Origin: Sinorhizobium sp. A49
Lineage (GTDB): Bacteria > Pseudomonadota > Alphaproteobacteria > Rhizobiales > Rhizobiaceae
NCBI RefSeq assembly: GCF_002002725.1
Contig: NZ_MUNW01000089.1
Span: 1-42,460 of the forward strand
Direction of reading: 5' to 3'
Length of the DNA: 42,460 nucleotides
Below the pieces are notes generated by a model. The model saw only the letters and a program-made list of their open reading frames with translations. It had not been told where the DNA came from and did not search any database. Positions 1 through 6,426 of the stretch are shown here, piece by piece. Position numbers and translations under genes: made by a program. Each line of letters starts with the position of its first letter. The first letter of the stretch is position 1.

Positions 1-396
1 CCCTCGCTTCGCTCGAAAACAAATCGCGGGGCGCGTCTGCCGGCCGATTGGGCTTTGCCGGCATCGTGGGGCAAGTGGGCAATCGGGGAAGGCCATTCCG
101 AAGCCGGCATCCGGCTTGAAGCCGACAAGTTTCGGGACTTCTGGCACGCCAAGAGCGGCAAGGACGCCACCAAGCTCGACTGGGAGGCAACCTGGCGGAA
201 CTGGATGCGAAACGTGGCCAAGCCTCGTGACCGGCCACAGTCCCAAGCCCCGCCACGGGAAACCGAGCATGCCCGCCATCAGCGGGAGTTCCGAGAAGCC
301 ATCCAGCAGAAACTGAACGGGAACCCAGGCCATGACGAATTTACCAGCACCGGCCCAGCTTTCGACCTTGAACCGGGAGATTACAACGCTCACTGA
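1..396 (+). CDS. Phage replication-type protein, DUF1376-like C terminus (5' end outside window)
   Basis: The frame is open from base 1, so only the C-terminal 131 residues are present. The segment carries the pattern that closes phage DUF1376/YdaU-type proteins: LPxxW..WA, then an acidic EADKFRDFW helix, an AKSG turn and DWxxTWRNWMRN near bases 175-210. Such proteins usually carry an N-terminal winged helix and sit in phage replication operons, often beside a helicase loader. The tail after about base 230 is charged and low in complexity. The next gene starts 64 bases before this one ends, as in a tightly packed early operon. The exact role is not shown by the sequence. Confidence 0.75.
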   Translation, partial: PSLRSKTNRGARLPADWALPASWGKWAIGEGHSEAGIRLEADKFRDFWHAKSGKDATKLDWEATWRNWMRNVAKPRDRPQSQAPPRETEHARHQREFREAIQQKLNGNPGHDEFTSTGPAFDLEPGDYNAH

Positions 397-982
397 GCGA
401 TTGGCCCCGGCGCGCACCGAGGCCATCGTCCGAAGCCTCGGCGTCATGCAGAGCGCCGGCATGAGCTTGCCACAGGGCGTCGACGCCCAGAAGTTCGACG
501 TGATCTACGGCTACGCCCTTGACGGGGTACCGAACTGCGGCCTCACGATCGCCACCCAGAAGCTCATCAGGGGCGACTACGCCGGCAACCCGGATATCTT
601 GCTCGGCATGATCCCGAAGCCGCCGATCCTTGCCGCGCTGGCAAAGCAGGAGGCGAGGGGCGTCCGCGAGGATCTGGCCCGCAAGCGCGAGACTGCATCG
701 GCCTTGAAGGGTGTCAAACCGGAGGTCGACCGATCGCCCGAGGTTATGGCCCGAGTGCAAGCCCGCCTCAACCAGTTCCGCCAGGAGCATGTGGAGGCCA
801 AGGCCAAAGAGCGCGGCGTCGTCGTCCACGAGCCCATGTCGTCGGAGAAGGCCGAGTATTGGGCCAAGATCCAGGAGCTGCCAGACTGGTGGCAGGTTGG
901 CGCCGAGCAGGCGGCATTTCGGCGGAAGATCGAAGCCGAGATGGCCGAGGTGCAACCTGAGGAGCAGAGCAATGCTGCTTGA
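332..982 (+). CDS. Hypothetical phage protein of the replication operon
   Basis: A 216-residue protein that I cannot place in a family. The first 110 residues look globular; residues 115-175 are a long charged helical stretch, and residues 180-205 include a Trp-rich patch (PDWWQVG) that may be a short interaction motif. It overlaps the gene before it by 65 bases and the gene after it by 11, so translation is probably coupled. Its place between a DUF1376-like and a DnaA-domain-like protein suggests a role in replication or early regulation, but that is position only. Confidence 0.7.
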   Translation: MTNLPAPAQLSTLNREITTLTERLAPARTEAIVRSLGVMQSAGMSLPQGVDAQKFDVIYGYALDGVPNCGLTIATQKLIRGDYAGNPDILLGMIPKPPILAALAKQEARGVREDLARKRETASALKGVKPEVDRSPEVMARVQARLNQFRQEHVEAKAKERGVVVHEPMSSEKAEYWAKIQELPDWWQVGAEQAAFRRKIEAEMAEVQPEEQSNAA

Positions 983-1391
983 GCTCCCGCAACAGGCAAC
1001 AATCAGCGAGCCGATCTATCGCGCCGCCGTCCTCGTTCGCCGTCGGAAGCTGCTCGGTAAGCCGAAGGCGCCCAAGGTCTATGTCCCGAAACCGAAGCTT
1101 CGCGCGCCGGCCGATGATCACGTCTGGGCCTATCGAGCGGACCGTCTCAGGCAGCAGCCACGCTTGACGCCGACGGAACACGTGAAGCTGCGTTGCCTGG
1201 AGCTCCGCATTCCTTTCGCGGTGATGGTCGGCCCGTCACGGGTCCGATCGATCACAGAACACCGCCATTTACTCATGTGGGAGCTTCGCCAGCGGAAGAT
1301 GTCGCTGCCGGCCATCGCGCGGATCTTCAGCCGCGACCACACCACCGTTCTGACTTCCTGCCGCAAGATTGAAATGGAGAAGGCCCAATGA
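972..1391 (+). CDS. DnaA domain IV-like DNA-binding protein
   Basis: A 139-residue protein whose last 50 residues resemble the C-terminal DNA-binding domain of DnaA: a basic helix, SLPAIARIFSRDHTTV at about 111-126, then a short helix. RDHTTV is close to the GRDHTTV signature that contacts DnaA boxes. There is no AAA+ ATPase domain, so it cannot be a full initiator. I start at ATG 972, which has GGAG eight bases upstream and overlaps the previous stop; the frame is open further upstream but that part is antisense-like shadow. Likely roles are binding a phage origin, or acting as a regulator using DnaA-box-like sites. It overlaps the NusG-like gene by ATGA. Confidence 0.75.
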   Translation: MLLELPQQATISEPIYRAAVLVRRRKLLGKPKAPKVYVPKPKLRAPADDHVWAYRADRLRQQPRLTPTEHVKLRCLELRIPFAVMVGPSRVRSITEHRHLLMWELRQRKMSLPAIARIFSRDHTTVLTSCRKIEMEKAQ

Positions 1392-1999
1392 GCTGGTACG
1401 CAATCAAGACCCGACCCGGAACACAGCGCCTGGCAACGCCACGCGTTGGCGAGACCGAGGACCGCAAGGGCGAGTTCATCATCGAGCGGAACCTTAGGAA
1501 CGCCGATTTCGAGATCTTCTTGCCGAGCACGCAGATCGTCTACAAGCACCACAAGACCAAGAAGACACTGGAAAAGCGCGCCGCCATGCTGGTCGGCTAC
1601 GCCTTCATCTATATGCCGAGAAGCTTCTATGAGCTTTCGCAAGTTGATGGGGTGTCAGCAGTTCTAGGCATCGCAGGCCGCCCTATGCCCATTGCGGAGA
1701 AGATCATCCAGGCTATACGGGAAGCCGAAGACGAGTGCGTCGAACGAATTCAGCGCGCTAAGCGTATGCGAGAGCGGCAAGAGGCCGTCGCCAACGGCAA
1801 CGCCACGAAGAAGCAGCTTCGCGAGATGTTTCCCACCCAGTCGGCGGTTCGGATTTCTAGCGACCATCATCTCCTCGGAGGCATGGTCGCAAAGGTGCTG
1901 GACGCAACGGGTCGAAAGACGCTGAAAACCGTTGTGGAAACCCTTGAAGGGCTCGTTTCCGTTGAAATTCCGGTTGAGTACGTGGAAAAGATTGCGTAG
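1388..1999 (+). CDS. Phage NusG-family transcription antitermination/termination protein
   Basis: A 203-residue NusG paralogue. The N terminus has the NGN hallmark (WYAIKTRPGTQR, residues 3-14), and the FLP...LVGYAFIYMP stretch at about 45-78 matches the FFPR..LFPGYVFV part of NusG. Residues 95-140 form a charged helical linker longer than usual. Residues 150-203 fit a KOW-type small barrel (VRISSDHHLLGGMVAKV). NusG-type proteins bind the RNA polymerase clamp and alter pausing or termination. The start overlaps the DnaA-like gene by ATGA. As the last gene of the early operon, just before the accessory block and the late genes, it may help transcription reach the late genes; that is an inference. 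Confidence 0.8.
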   Translation: MSWYAIKTRPGTQRLATPRVGETEDRKGEFIIERNLRNADFEIFLPSTQIVYKHHKTKKTLEKRAAMLVGYAFIYMPRSFYELSQVDGVSAVLGIAGRPMPIAEKIIQAIREAEDECVERIQRAKRMRERQEAVANGNATKKQLREMFPTQSAVRISSDHHLLGGMVAKVLDATGRKTLKTVVETLEGLVSVEIPVEYVEKIA

Positions 2000-2112
2000 A
2001 ATCAGTGTCAAGTGATTTGACTTGCCGCCTGTTCCTTTGGGGCTATTCAGTCGTCCAAGAGGTGGTGCCCTTAAGCGGATGTAGATTACACCGCGTGGAG
2101 GCTTGTGCCTGA

Positions 2113-2934
2113 ATGGCTTTCATTAAGGGCGATACAGCATACATCCCGTTGCAACGATCGGCAGGGCGCAAGCGCTTGTTTGCGCTCGTCGACAGTGACG
2201 ATCTTGAGCGCGTCGCGAGCCGGAAATGGTACGCGGTGCCATCGGGCGGACGAACCTTCTACGTTCGGGCGACGTCGCTGGCGACGCTGCCGGCGCACCA
2301 CGCGAACCTGCATGCGTTCATCCTTCGCGTTCACCCCGGTCAGCGCGTCGACCATGAGAACGGCAACGGCCTCGATTGCCGGAAAGCCAATCTCAGGCCG
2401 GCGACCGCCACCGAGAATGCGCAGAACTCGTTCAAGGCCGCCGGCGACTTCACCTCGAAGTTCAAAGGCGTTCGCCTGACAAGCTCAGGTCGATGGGCAG
2501 CAAGCATCACCGTCGACGGCGAGCCTATGGTTCTTGGCCTATTCGACGGCGAAGTTGACGCCGCGCTTGCCTACGATGAGGCTGCCACGAAACACTTCGG
2601 CGCCTTCGCCAAAACGAACGCGATGATGGGCCTATTCGAAGTTGATGTCGCCCTCAGGGATAAGCTCGGCGCCAACATTCAGGATGTCCGCAAGGTTGGC
2701 GAATTCCAGCACTGCGAGAAGGGCGACTCCCGCTCTAACTTCGGCGCTGTGATCGGTCTTGCCCGGCATCAGCGCAAAGCCGGTGTCCTTCTGTACAAGC
2801 TCTCAACGGGCCGTCATGTCCCGGCGGCTGACTTCCTCGGTACGCATCCATCATCGGAAGAGATGGAGCGGATGAAAGACGAGTTGAAGGCCAAGGAAAG
2901 CCTGAGGAAAGCGGACAGACAAGCCGCCTCGTGA
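2113..2934 (+). CDS. HNH endonuclease with AP2 DNA-binding domain (free-standing homing type)
   Basis: A 273-residue protein. Residues about 70-100 form an HNH core: LHAFIL, then VDHENGNGLDCRKANLR, which supplies the central His/Asn pair. Residues about 115-168 form an AP2-type three-strand sheet (SKFKGVRL..GRWAASI..LGLFDGEVDAALAYDEAA..HFG). The HNH plus AP2 layout is typical of phage homing endonucleases that cut at one site and spread by repair. The C-terminal 95 residues, with an unusual GRHVPAADFLGTHPSSEEME section, are not familiar. It sits alone between the early operon and a minus-strand gene block. The start has GGAGG 11 bases upstream. Confidence 0.88.
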   Translation: MAFIKGDTAYIPLQRSAGRKRLFALVDSDDLERVASRKWYAVPSGGRTFYVRATSLATLPAHHANLHAFILRVHPGQRVDHENGNGLDCRKANLRPATATENAQNSFKAAGDFTSKFKGVRLTSSGRWAASITVDGEPMVLGLFDGEVDAALAYDEAATKHFGAFAKTNAMMGLFEVDVALRDKLGANIQDVRKVGEFQHCEKGDSRSNFGAVIGLARHQRKAGVLLYKLSTGRHVPAADFLGTHPSSEEMERMKDELKAKESLRKADRQAAS

Positions 2935-2951
2935 GCGTCGGCGGATAGTCA

Positions 2952-2969
2952 GGGCGGCCGGAGCCGCCC
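2952..2969. terminator. GC-rich hairpin between convergent genes
   Basis: A 7-bp perfect stem (GGGCGGC / GCCGCCC) with a 4-base loop lies 18 bases after the HNH gene stop and 10 bases beyond the stop of the converging minus-strand gene. On the plus strand a loose T-rich stretch follows, ending in TTTTT. It could end transcription from both sides. The weak U-tract keeps confidence moderate. Confidence 0.5.
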
Positions 2970-2978
2970 TTCCCAGTT

Positions 2979-3197
2979 TCACTTTTTGCCGGACATTGTC
3001 TTTCCACCAGTCTGCGCGGCGCCCTTCGCTGAGGGTACGTTCCTGGTTGTTGCGGTAAGGCCTCGCGATTCCCCGTGGGCTAATTCAATCTGGCCGGCGA
3101 TTTTCACGACGGATTGCTTTACGGGCACCGAAGGCACCGCAGCAATAGCGGAAGTTCCGAAAGCAAGCGACGCCAGGGCGGCGATAACGATCTTCAT
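2979..3197 (-). CDS. Small exported protein of unknown function
   Basis: A 72-residue protein starting MKIVIAALASLAFGTSAIA, a clean Sec signal peptide with an AxA-type cleavage site near residue 20. The mature part is about 50 residues, basic, with no Cys. I choose ATG 3197 over an upstream start because AGGAGA lies eight bases ahead and the signal peptide then begins at residue 1. It is the last gene in a run of minus-strand genes between the HNH gene and the metallopeptidase gene, so it is probably a lysogenic-conversion (moron) gene. Function not recognised. Confidence 0.6.
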   Translation of the reverse strand: MKIVIAALASLAFGTSAIAAVPSVPVKQSVVKIAGQIELAHGESRGLTATTRNVPSAKGAAQTGGKTMSGKK

Positions 3198-3343
3198 TGG
3201 TAGTCTCCTAGGTTCGAACCTCCCGCCAAGGATGCGGGAGACTTGGCCTAGGCTGATCATCGAGCCGGCGACATACGGCAGGTGTCGTATTTCGACAGCG
3301 CGACAGCTTGCGAAGTCGGCGGATGGTTACCAAGAGCTTCAGT

Positions 3344-3466
3344 TCAGCGGGTTATTGGTGGTGTCGGTGCTGTCTCTGATCCGAAGTCTTTAAACGCCAT
3401 GATGCTGAGCACGATCGCAATGAGGACGCATAGCATTACGATGAAGATGATGGCGGATCTGGTCAT
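3344..3466 (-). CDS. Candidate 40-residue single-span membrane protein
   Basis: A short frame reading MTRSAIIFIVMLCVLIAIVL then SIMAFKDFG and a Pro/Thr-rich tail. It has one strong hydrophobic segment at residues 5-23 with a positive N terminus and a polar C terminus. It lies in the same orientation as its neighbours and fills an otherwise empty gap. The ribosome site is weak (GAG five bases ahead). Small single-span proteins are common among phage lysogeny and exclusion factors, but nothing here fixes a function. Confidence 0.4.
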   Translation of the reverse strand: MTRSAIIFIVMLCVLIAIVLSIMAFKDFGSETAPTPPITR

Positions 3467-3588
3467 GTCTCATATCAGGCTCAGAATGCGAGAAATTCGT
3501 GGCGCAACCCTGGGACGCCGCCTTTCCGGCGCCATTGGTAGTGGCGACCTTTGCCTCCCGCCGGAGAGGTGGATGAATCCGGACTAGA

Positions 3589-3879
3589 TTACTCGGTGCG
3601 CGACGCTCGGCCTTTCAACAGCAGAGCTAAGAAGGCAAGACTCAAGACCGCAACAAGGGAAGCCGCCAGGCCACTGACGAGGATCAGGGTGTAAAACTCG
3701 AAAGGCTCTTCCTTGGCGGTTGCGATAACCGTTCCACGATGACGGACCTCGCCAGCAATCAGTGCATCGATAACCCCGTAGAGCGCTGCGGGACCAAAAG
3801 CCGCCAGACCGATCGTAGCCGCGATTTTCCTAACGCGGGGAAACCGCTCTTGCTTTGGTGAACCTTCAATCTCGCTCAT
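3589..3879 (-). CDS. Two-span membrane protein of unknown function
   Basis: A 96-residue protein with a charged N terminus (residues 1-18), a hydrophobic segment at about 19-38, a polar loop of about 25 residues, and a second long hydrophobic segment at about 62-86, ending in a basic tail. I chose ATG 3879; an in-frame start 33 bases upstream is possible, and neither has a strong ribosome site. It belongs to the minus-strand block of membrane and exported proteins. No family recognised; immunity or superinfection exclusion is possible. Confidence 0.55.
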   Translation of the reverse strand: MSEIEGSPKQERFPRVRKIAATIGLAAFGPAALYGVIDALIAGEVRHRGTVIATAKEEPFEFYTLILVSGLAASLVAVLSLAFLALLLKGRASRTE

Positions 3880-3950
3880 GGCTCGACCCCGTGGATCGGA
3901 CAGCGATATCATCGGGACGCTAAGGCGCAGTTAAGCAACGCTGGGCAAGC

Positions 3951-3992
3951 GCGACCACCCAACGACCGCCGTCTATGCGGTAGGGTGGTCGC
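3951..3992 (-). terminator. Long hairpin just after the sunset-domain gene
   Basis: A perfect 10-bp inverted repeat (GCGACCACCC / GGGTGGTCGC) encloses a second short stem (CCGC / GCGG), beginning two bases beyond the minus-strand stop codon at 3995. The location and stability suit a transcription end or an mRNA 3'-end stabiliser. It lacks a U-tract, so factor-independent termination is not certain. Confidence 0.45.
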
Positions 3993-3994
3993 CT

Positions 3995-4324
3995 TTACCT
4001 ACTAGCCTTTCGCCAACCGGCTTGCCTGGCTTCCGCCTCGGAACAAAACCATCGCTCCCCGTACTCCGGACGGATGTTTGTTGCGCTGTAATCTTCCTGA
4101 CCGGGAACATGGAAGATGGCTTGCCCACTATTGATGCTGATGTTGCCTTTGATGTTGCAGCCTGATGCGGTCGCATAGAGCTGCTTGACAAGAGGCGAGC
4201 CGCTCAGGGCATCGGCAAACACCAGCATTGCGAGGACGCCAAAAACAGCGGCCAGCTTCGAAGCGGCTCCGCTCCTCGGCTTCGTTCGTTTCCTAGATCG
4301 GTATTGTGCTGGCGGGTGTCGCAT
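3995..4324 (-). CDS. Membrane-anchored 'sunset' domain protein
   Basis: A 109-residue protein. The N terminus is very basic (RSRKRTKPR) and is followed by one hydrophobic segment at about 23-38. Residues 55-105 match the domain often called sunset, also found at the C end of rhizobial thermonuclease/ExoI-like proteins: C.IKGNIS...G..IFHVPGQ..Y..T, then GERWFCSEAEARQAGWR. The two Cys are in the usual places. The domain is presumed to sit in the periplasm here, and its ligand is unknown. The gene start overlaps the small exported gene at 4293-4454 by 32 bases, so the two are probably one transcript. Confidence 0.7.
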   Translation of the reverse strand: MRHPPAQYRSRKRTKPRSGAASKLAAVFGVLAMLVFADALSGSPLVKQLYATASGCNIKGNISINSGQAIFHVPGQEDYSATNIRPEYGERWFCSEAEARQAGWRKASR

Positions 4325-4454
4325 AAGGCATCACACCACAGCACGCAGCGTTTGCAACGCCAGACTGTGAAGTCGATAAACCGAGTATCAGTGGAATACC
4401 TAGAATTTTCCACATTCGTCGGAGTAGAGCAGCCCGGTAGCTCGCCAGCCTCAT
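4293..4454 (-). CDS. Candidate 53-residue exported peptide
   Basis: A short frame with an Arg-containing N terminus, a hydrophobic core (MWKILGIPLILGLS, residues 14-27) and an AxA-type cleavage site (GVANAA), leaving a mature peptide of about 15-18 residues that begins ACCGVMPY with a Cys pair. The start could also be ATG 4415, giving 40 residues. It lies 22 bases after the stop of the zinc-ribbon gene and overlaps the next gene, as expected in an operon. Ribosome sites are poor at both starts, so this remains a candidate. Confidence 0.38.
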   Translation of the reverse strand: MRLASYRAALLRRMWKILGIPLILGLSTSQSGVANAACCGVMPYATPASTIPI

Positions 4455-4476
4455 AAGCTGGAGGCCGTTTCGAATC

Positions 4477-4905
4477 CTACCCCTCAGACCCCCAATCATA
4501 CTCAGGTGTGTCGGCATACCCTGTTTTGCATTCCGGGCAACTTTTCGGGCCGGCGTAAGTCGTCCGAGATAGACGGTAGTACCGACCGAATTTTTCTTCG
4601 CATCTCGGACAGAATGGCATTCCTTTTGGCGTGCCGTCAGGGAGGGCTTCGAACTTGAAACCTCGCACCGATACCAGTGTGGCTCTAAACGCGAAGGCTT
4701 CTTGCAGCCGGGCAACCTCTTGGTCGCGCGTTCGCATCTCATCTCGTGCATCCACCAGTGCCAGCCGAACGTCTGCCAAATTACTGATGACATCAGCGAG
4801 CTTAGCTTTCATTTCTGCCTGGTCGAGACCCTTGTCAATTTCTCGAAGATCCTTCGCAATTCCAACTGCCGTTGCTATGGCCGAAAGTGCCCCCGCCCAA
4901 TCCAT
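4477..4905 (-). CDS. Coiled-coil protein with C-terminal zinc ribbon
   Basis: A 142-residue protein. Residues 15-75 are an amphipathic, heptad-like helix region (LREIDKGLDQAEMKAKLADV...). The C-terminal third has CPRC and CPEC pairs about 21 residues apart, a typical zinc ribbon. I start at ATG 4905, which has GGGGGA just upstream, rather than at the GTG seven codons earlier. It is the first gene of the minus-strand accessory block. Related proteins (coiled coil plus zinc ribbon) are scattered in bacterial genomes without a defined role. Confidence 0.65.
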   Translation of the reverse strand: MDWAGALSAIATAVGIAKDLREIDKGLDQAEMKAKLADVISNLADVRLALVDARDEMRTRDQEVARLQEAFAFRATLVSVRGFKFEALPDGTPKGMPFCPRCEEKFGRYYRLSRTTYAGPKSCPECKTGYADTPEYDWGSEG

Positions 4906-4989
4906 ATGTTCCCCCGAAAGACTCACCGGTCAAAATAGCGAGCGGCACGAGCCTCGCGCTGGCGCCGTCCAAAGGCAAGTGGTGATTTG

Positions 4990-5610
4990 ATGCGCCCGCA
5001 ACCGCCATCGTCGATGTTCGACGGCATCAACCCGCCAGCCTTCGCCCCGGCCGAGGACATGCCCGATTGGGTAGAGGCAACGTTCCTCGATCGCGCGTCG
5101 CCGGTTCACAATCCCGATCACGCCCATCTGGCTCACGCCGATATCGGCTTCCTCTGGACCACGTTCGGCAACAGCAAGAAGGGCCGCCGCGTCGTCGGGC
5201 AGTGCGAGACAGGATCTCCTCATGGCACAATGGGCAAGTGGTCACGCGCCCGAGCTGAGATGCAGGTAAAGCAGTGGTTCGGCCACGTCCCTGATTTCAT
5301 CATCACGCTGGACGCCGATTACTGCAGGGAATGCGGAGATGCCGAGTTTATGGCGCTGGTCGAGCACGAACTCTATCACGCCGCCCAGGATGCAGACGCA
5401 TTCGGCGCGCCGAAGTTCAGTCGATCGACAGGACGCCCGGTGTTCGTCATCCGTGGTCACGATGTCGAAGAGTTCGTCGGTGTTGTCCGTCGATATGGGG
5501 CAGATGCGGTCGGCGTCCGGGCCATGGTCGATGCAGCCAACCAGAAACCAGAGATCGCCAGAGTGCAGATCGCGCATGCATGCGGCACCTGCCAGCTAAA
5601 GGTCGCGTGA
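4990..5610 (+). CDS. Putative phage metallopeptidase
   Basis: A 206-residue protein with a zinc-protease helix at about residues 126-135 (VEHELYHAAQ, an HExxH motif), followed by GRPVFVIRGHDVEEF, where the later His and Glu may supply further ligands. This layout matches the putative phage metallopeptidase family found near terminase genes. ATG 4990 is the first ATG of the frame. Its 3' end overlaps a minus-strand gene by 15 bases. The substrate is unknown; host-protein cleavage or a packaging-related role are both possible. Confidence 0.75.
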   Translation: MRPQPPSSMFDGINPPAFAPAEDMPDWVEATFLDRASPVHNPDHAHLAHADIGFLWTTFGNSKKGRRVVGQCETGSPHGTMGKWSRARAEMQVKQWFGHVPDFIITLDADYCRECGDAEFMALVEHELYHAAQDADAFGAPKFSRSTGRPVFVIRGHDVEEFVGVVRRYGADAVGVRAMVDAANQKPEIARVQIAHACGTCQLKVA

Positions 5611-5877
5611 CGCGACCATGAAGCATCCGCCTTGGACTTGCCTGGTCGCGTCCAGGCTTGCACCGAGAGTTTGATCGACCGAGCCTCGAACTGTCCGAAG
5701 GTCGCGTGCAGTTAGATGAAGTTCGTAGGTTGTGGGTAGATAAGACTTCTTGCCCCGCCTGGAAGTATAGGCACTACGCTCGGTGGCTGTGTAGCTGCCC
5801 GACGGGATCTTCAGCCCCTCAATAGTGACGTCGGCGTCAGCTGTCAGCACCACAAGCTTTCTCTGAATGGGCATCAT
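5596..5877 (-). CDS. Hypothetical protein
   Basis: A 93-residue basic protein that I do not recognise. The first half looks like beta strands (KLVVLTADADVTIEGLKIPSGSY), the middle is Arg/Lys/Ser/Tyr-rich, and there is no signal peptide or membrane segment. GGGAG lies three bases before ATG 5877 and six before a second ATG at 5874; either may be used. It is a single minus-strand gene between the metallopeptidase and small terminase genes, overlapping the former tail to tail. Confidence 0.5.
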   Translation of the reverse strand: MMPIQRKLVVLTADADVTIEGLKIPSGSYTATERSAYTSRRGKKSYLPTTYELHLTARDLRTVRGSVDQTLGASLDATRQVQGGCFMVASRDL

Positions 5878-5961
5878 TGTCTCCCGCCGCGCTTCACCCG
5901 CTGATTGAGGAGATACTCACCTACCTATGTTGCGTGGAACTGACCGGAGCCTGACAGACCA

Positions 5962-6426
5962 ATGGCAAAAGGCACACTGAAGGACGAGGTCAAAACCTTC
6001 ATCGTCCAAAGCCTCGCTTGCTTCGACACGCCGTCGGTTGTCGTCGAAGCAGTCAGGAAGGAATTCGGCGCTACGATCACGCGCCAGTCGGTTGAAGGCT
6101 ACGACCCGACGAAGAGGGCCGGTAGCAACCTCGCAGAGAAGTGGCGGCTCCTATTCGAGGAGACCCGTAAGACGTTCCTCGAGGACACGGCCACCATCGC
6201 GATCAGCCACCGCGCCGTTCGGCTGCGGGCTCTGCAGCGCATGGCCGAGAAGGCCGAGAACGCGGGCAATATGGTGCTGGCCTCGTCATTGTTGAAGCAA
6301 GCGGCGGAAGAGGTGGGCAACGCCTACACGAACCGGCGCGAACTGACGGGGAAGGACGGAAAGGATCTGCCGGTTCCGGTATCACCGGTCACGATCTTCC
6401 AGTTACCCGACAATGGCAGGAGCTGA
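5962..6426 (+). CDS. Terminase small subunit-like protein (DUF2280 type)
   Basis: A 154-residue protein that opens with a helix-turn-helix-like region (LKDEVKTFIVQSLACFDTPSVVVEAVRKEFG, given here in outline, residues 5-36; then ITRQSVEGYDPTK). This matches DUF2280, a family that lies directly before the large terminase in many proteobacterial phages. The helical rest (FEETRKTFLEDTA...RALQRM) would form the oligomer core. It would bind the packaging start site and regulate the motor. It overlaps the large subunit gene by 14 bases. Confidence 0.8.
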   Translation: MAKGTLKDEVKTFIVQSLACFDTPSVVVEAVRKEFGATITRQSVEGYDPTKRAGSNLAEKWRLLFEETRKTFLEDTATIAISHRAVRLRALQRMAEKAENAGNMVLASSLLKQAAEEVGNAYTNRRELTGKDGKDLPVPVSPVTIFQLPDNGRS

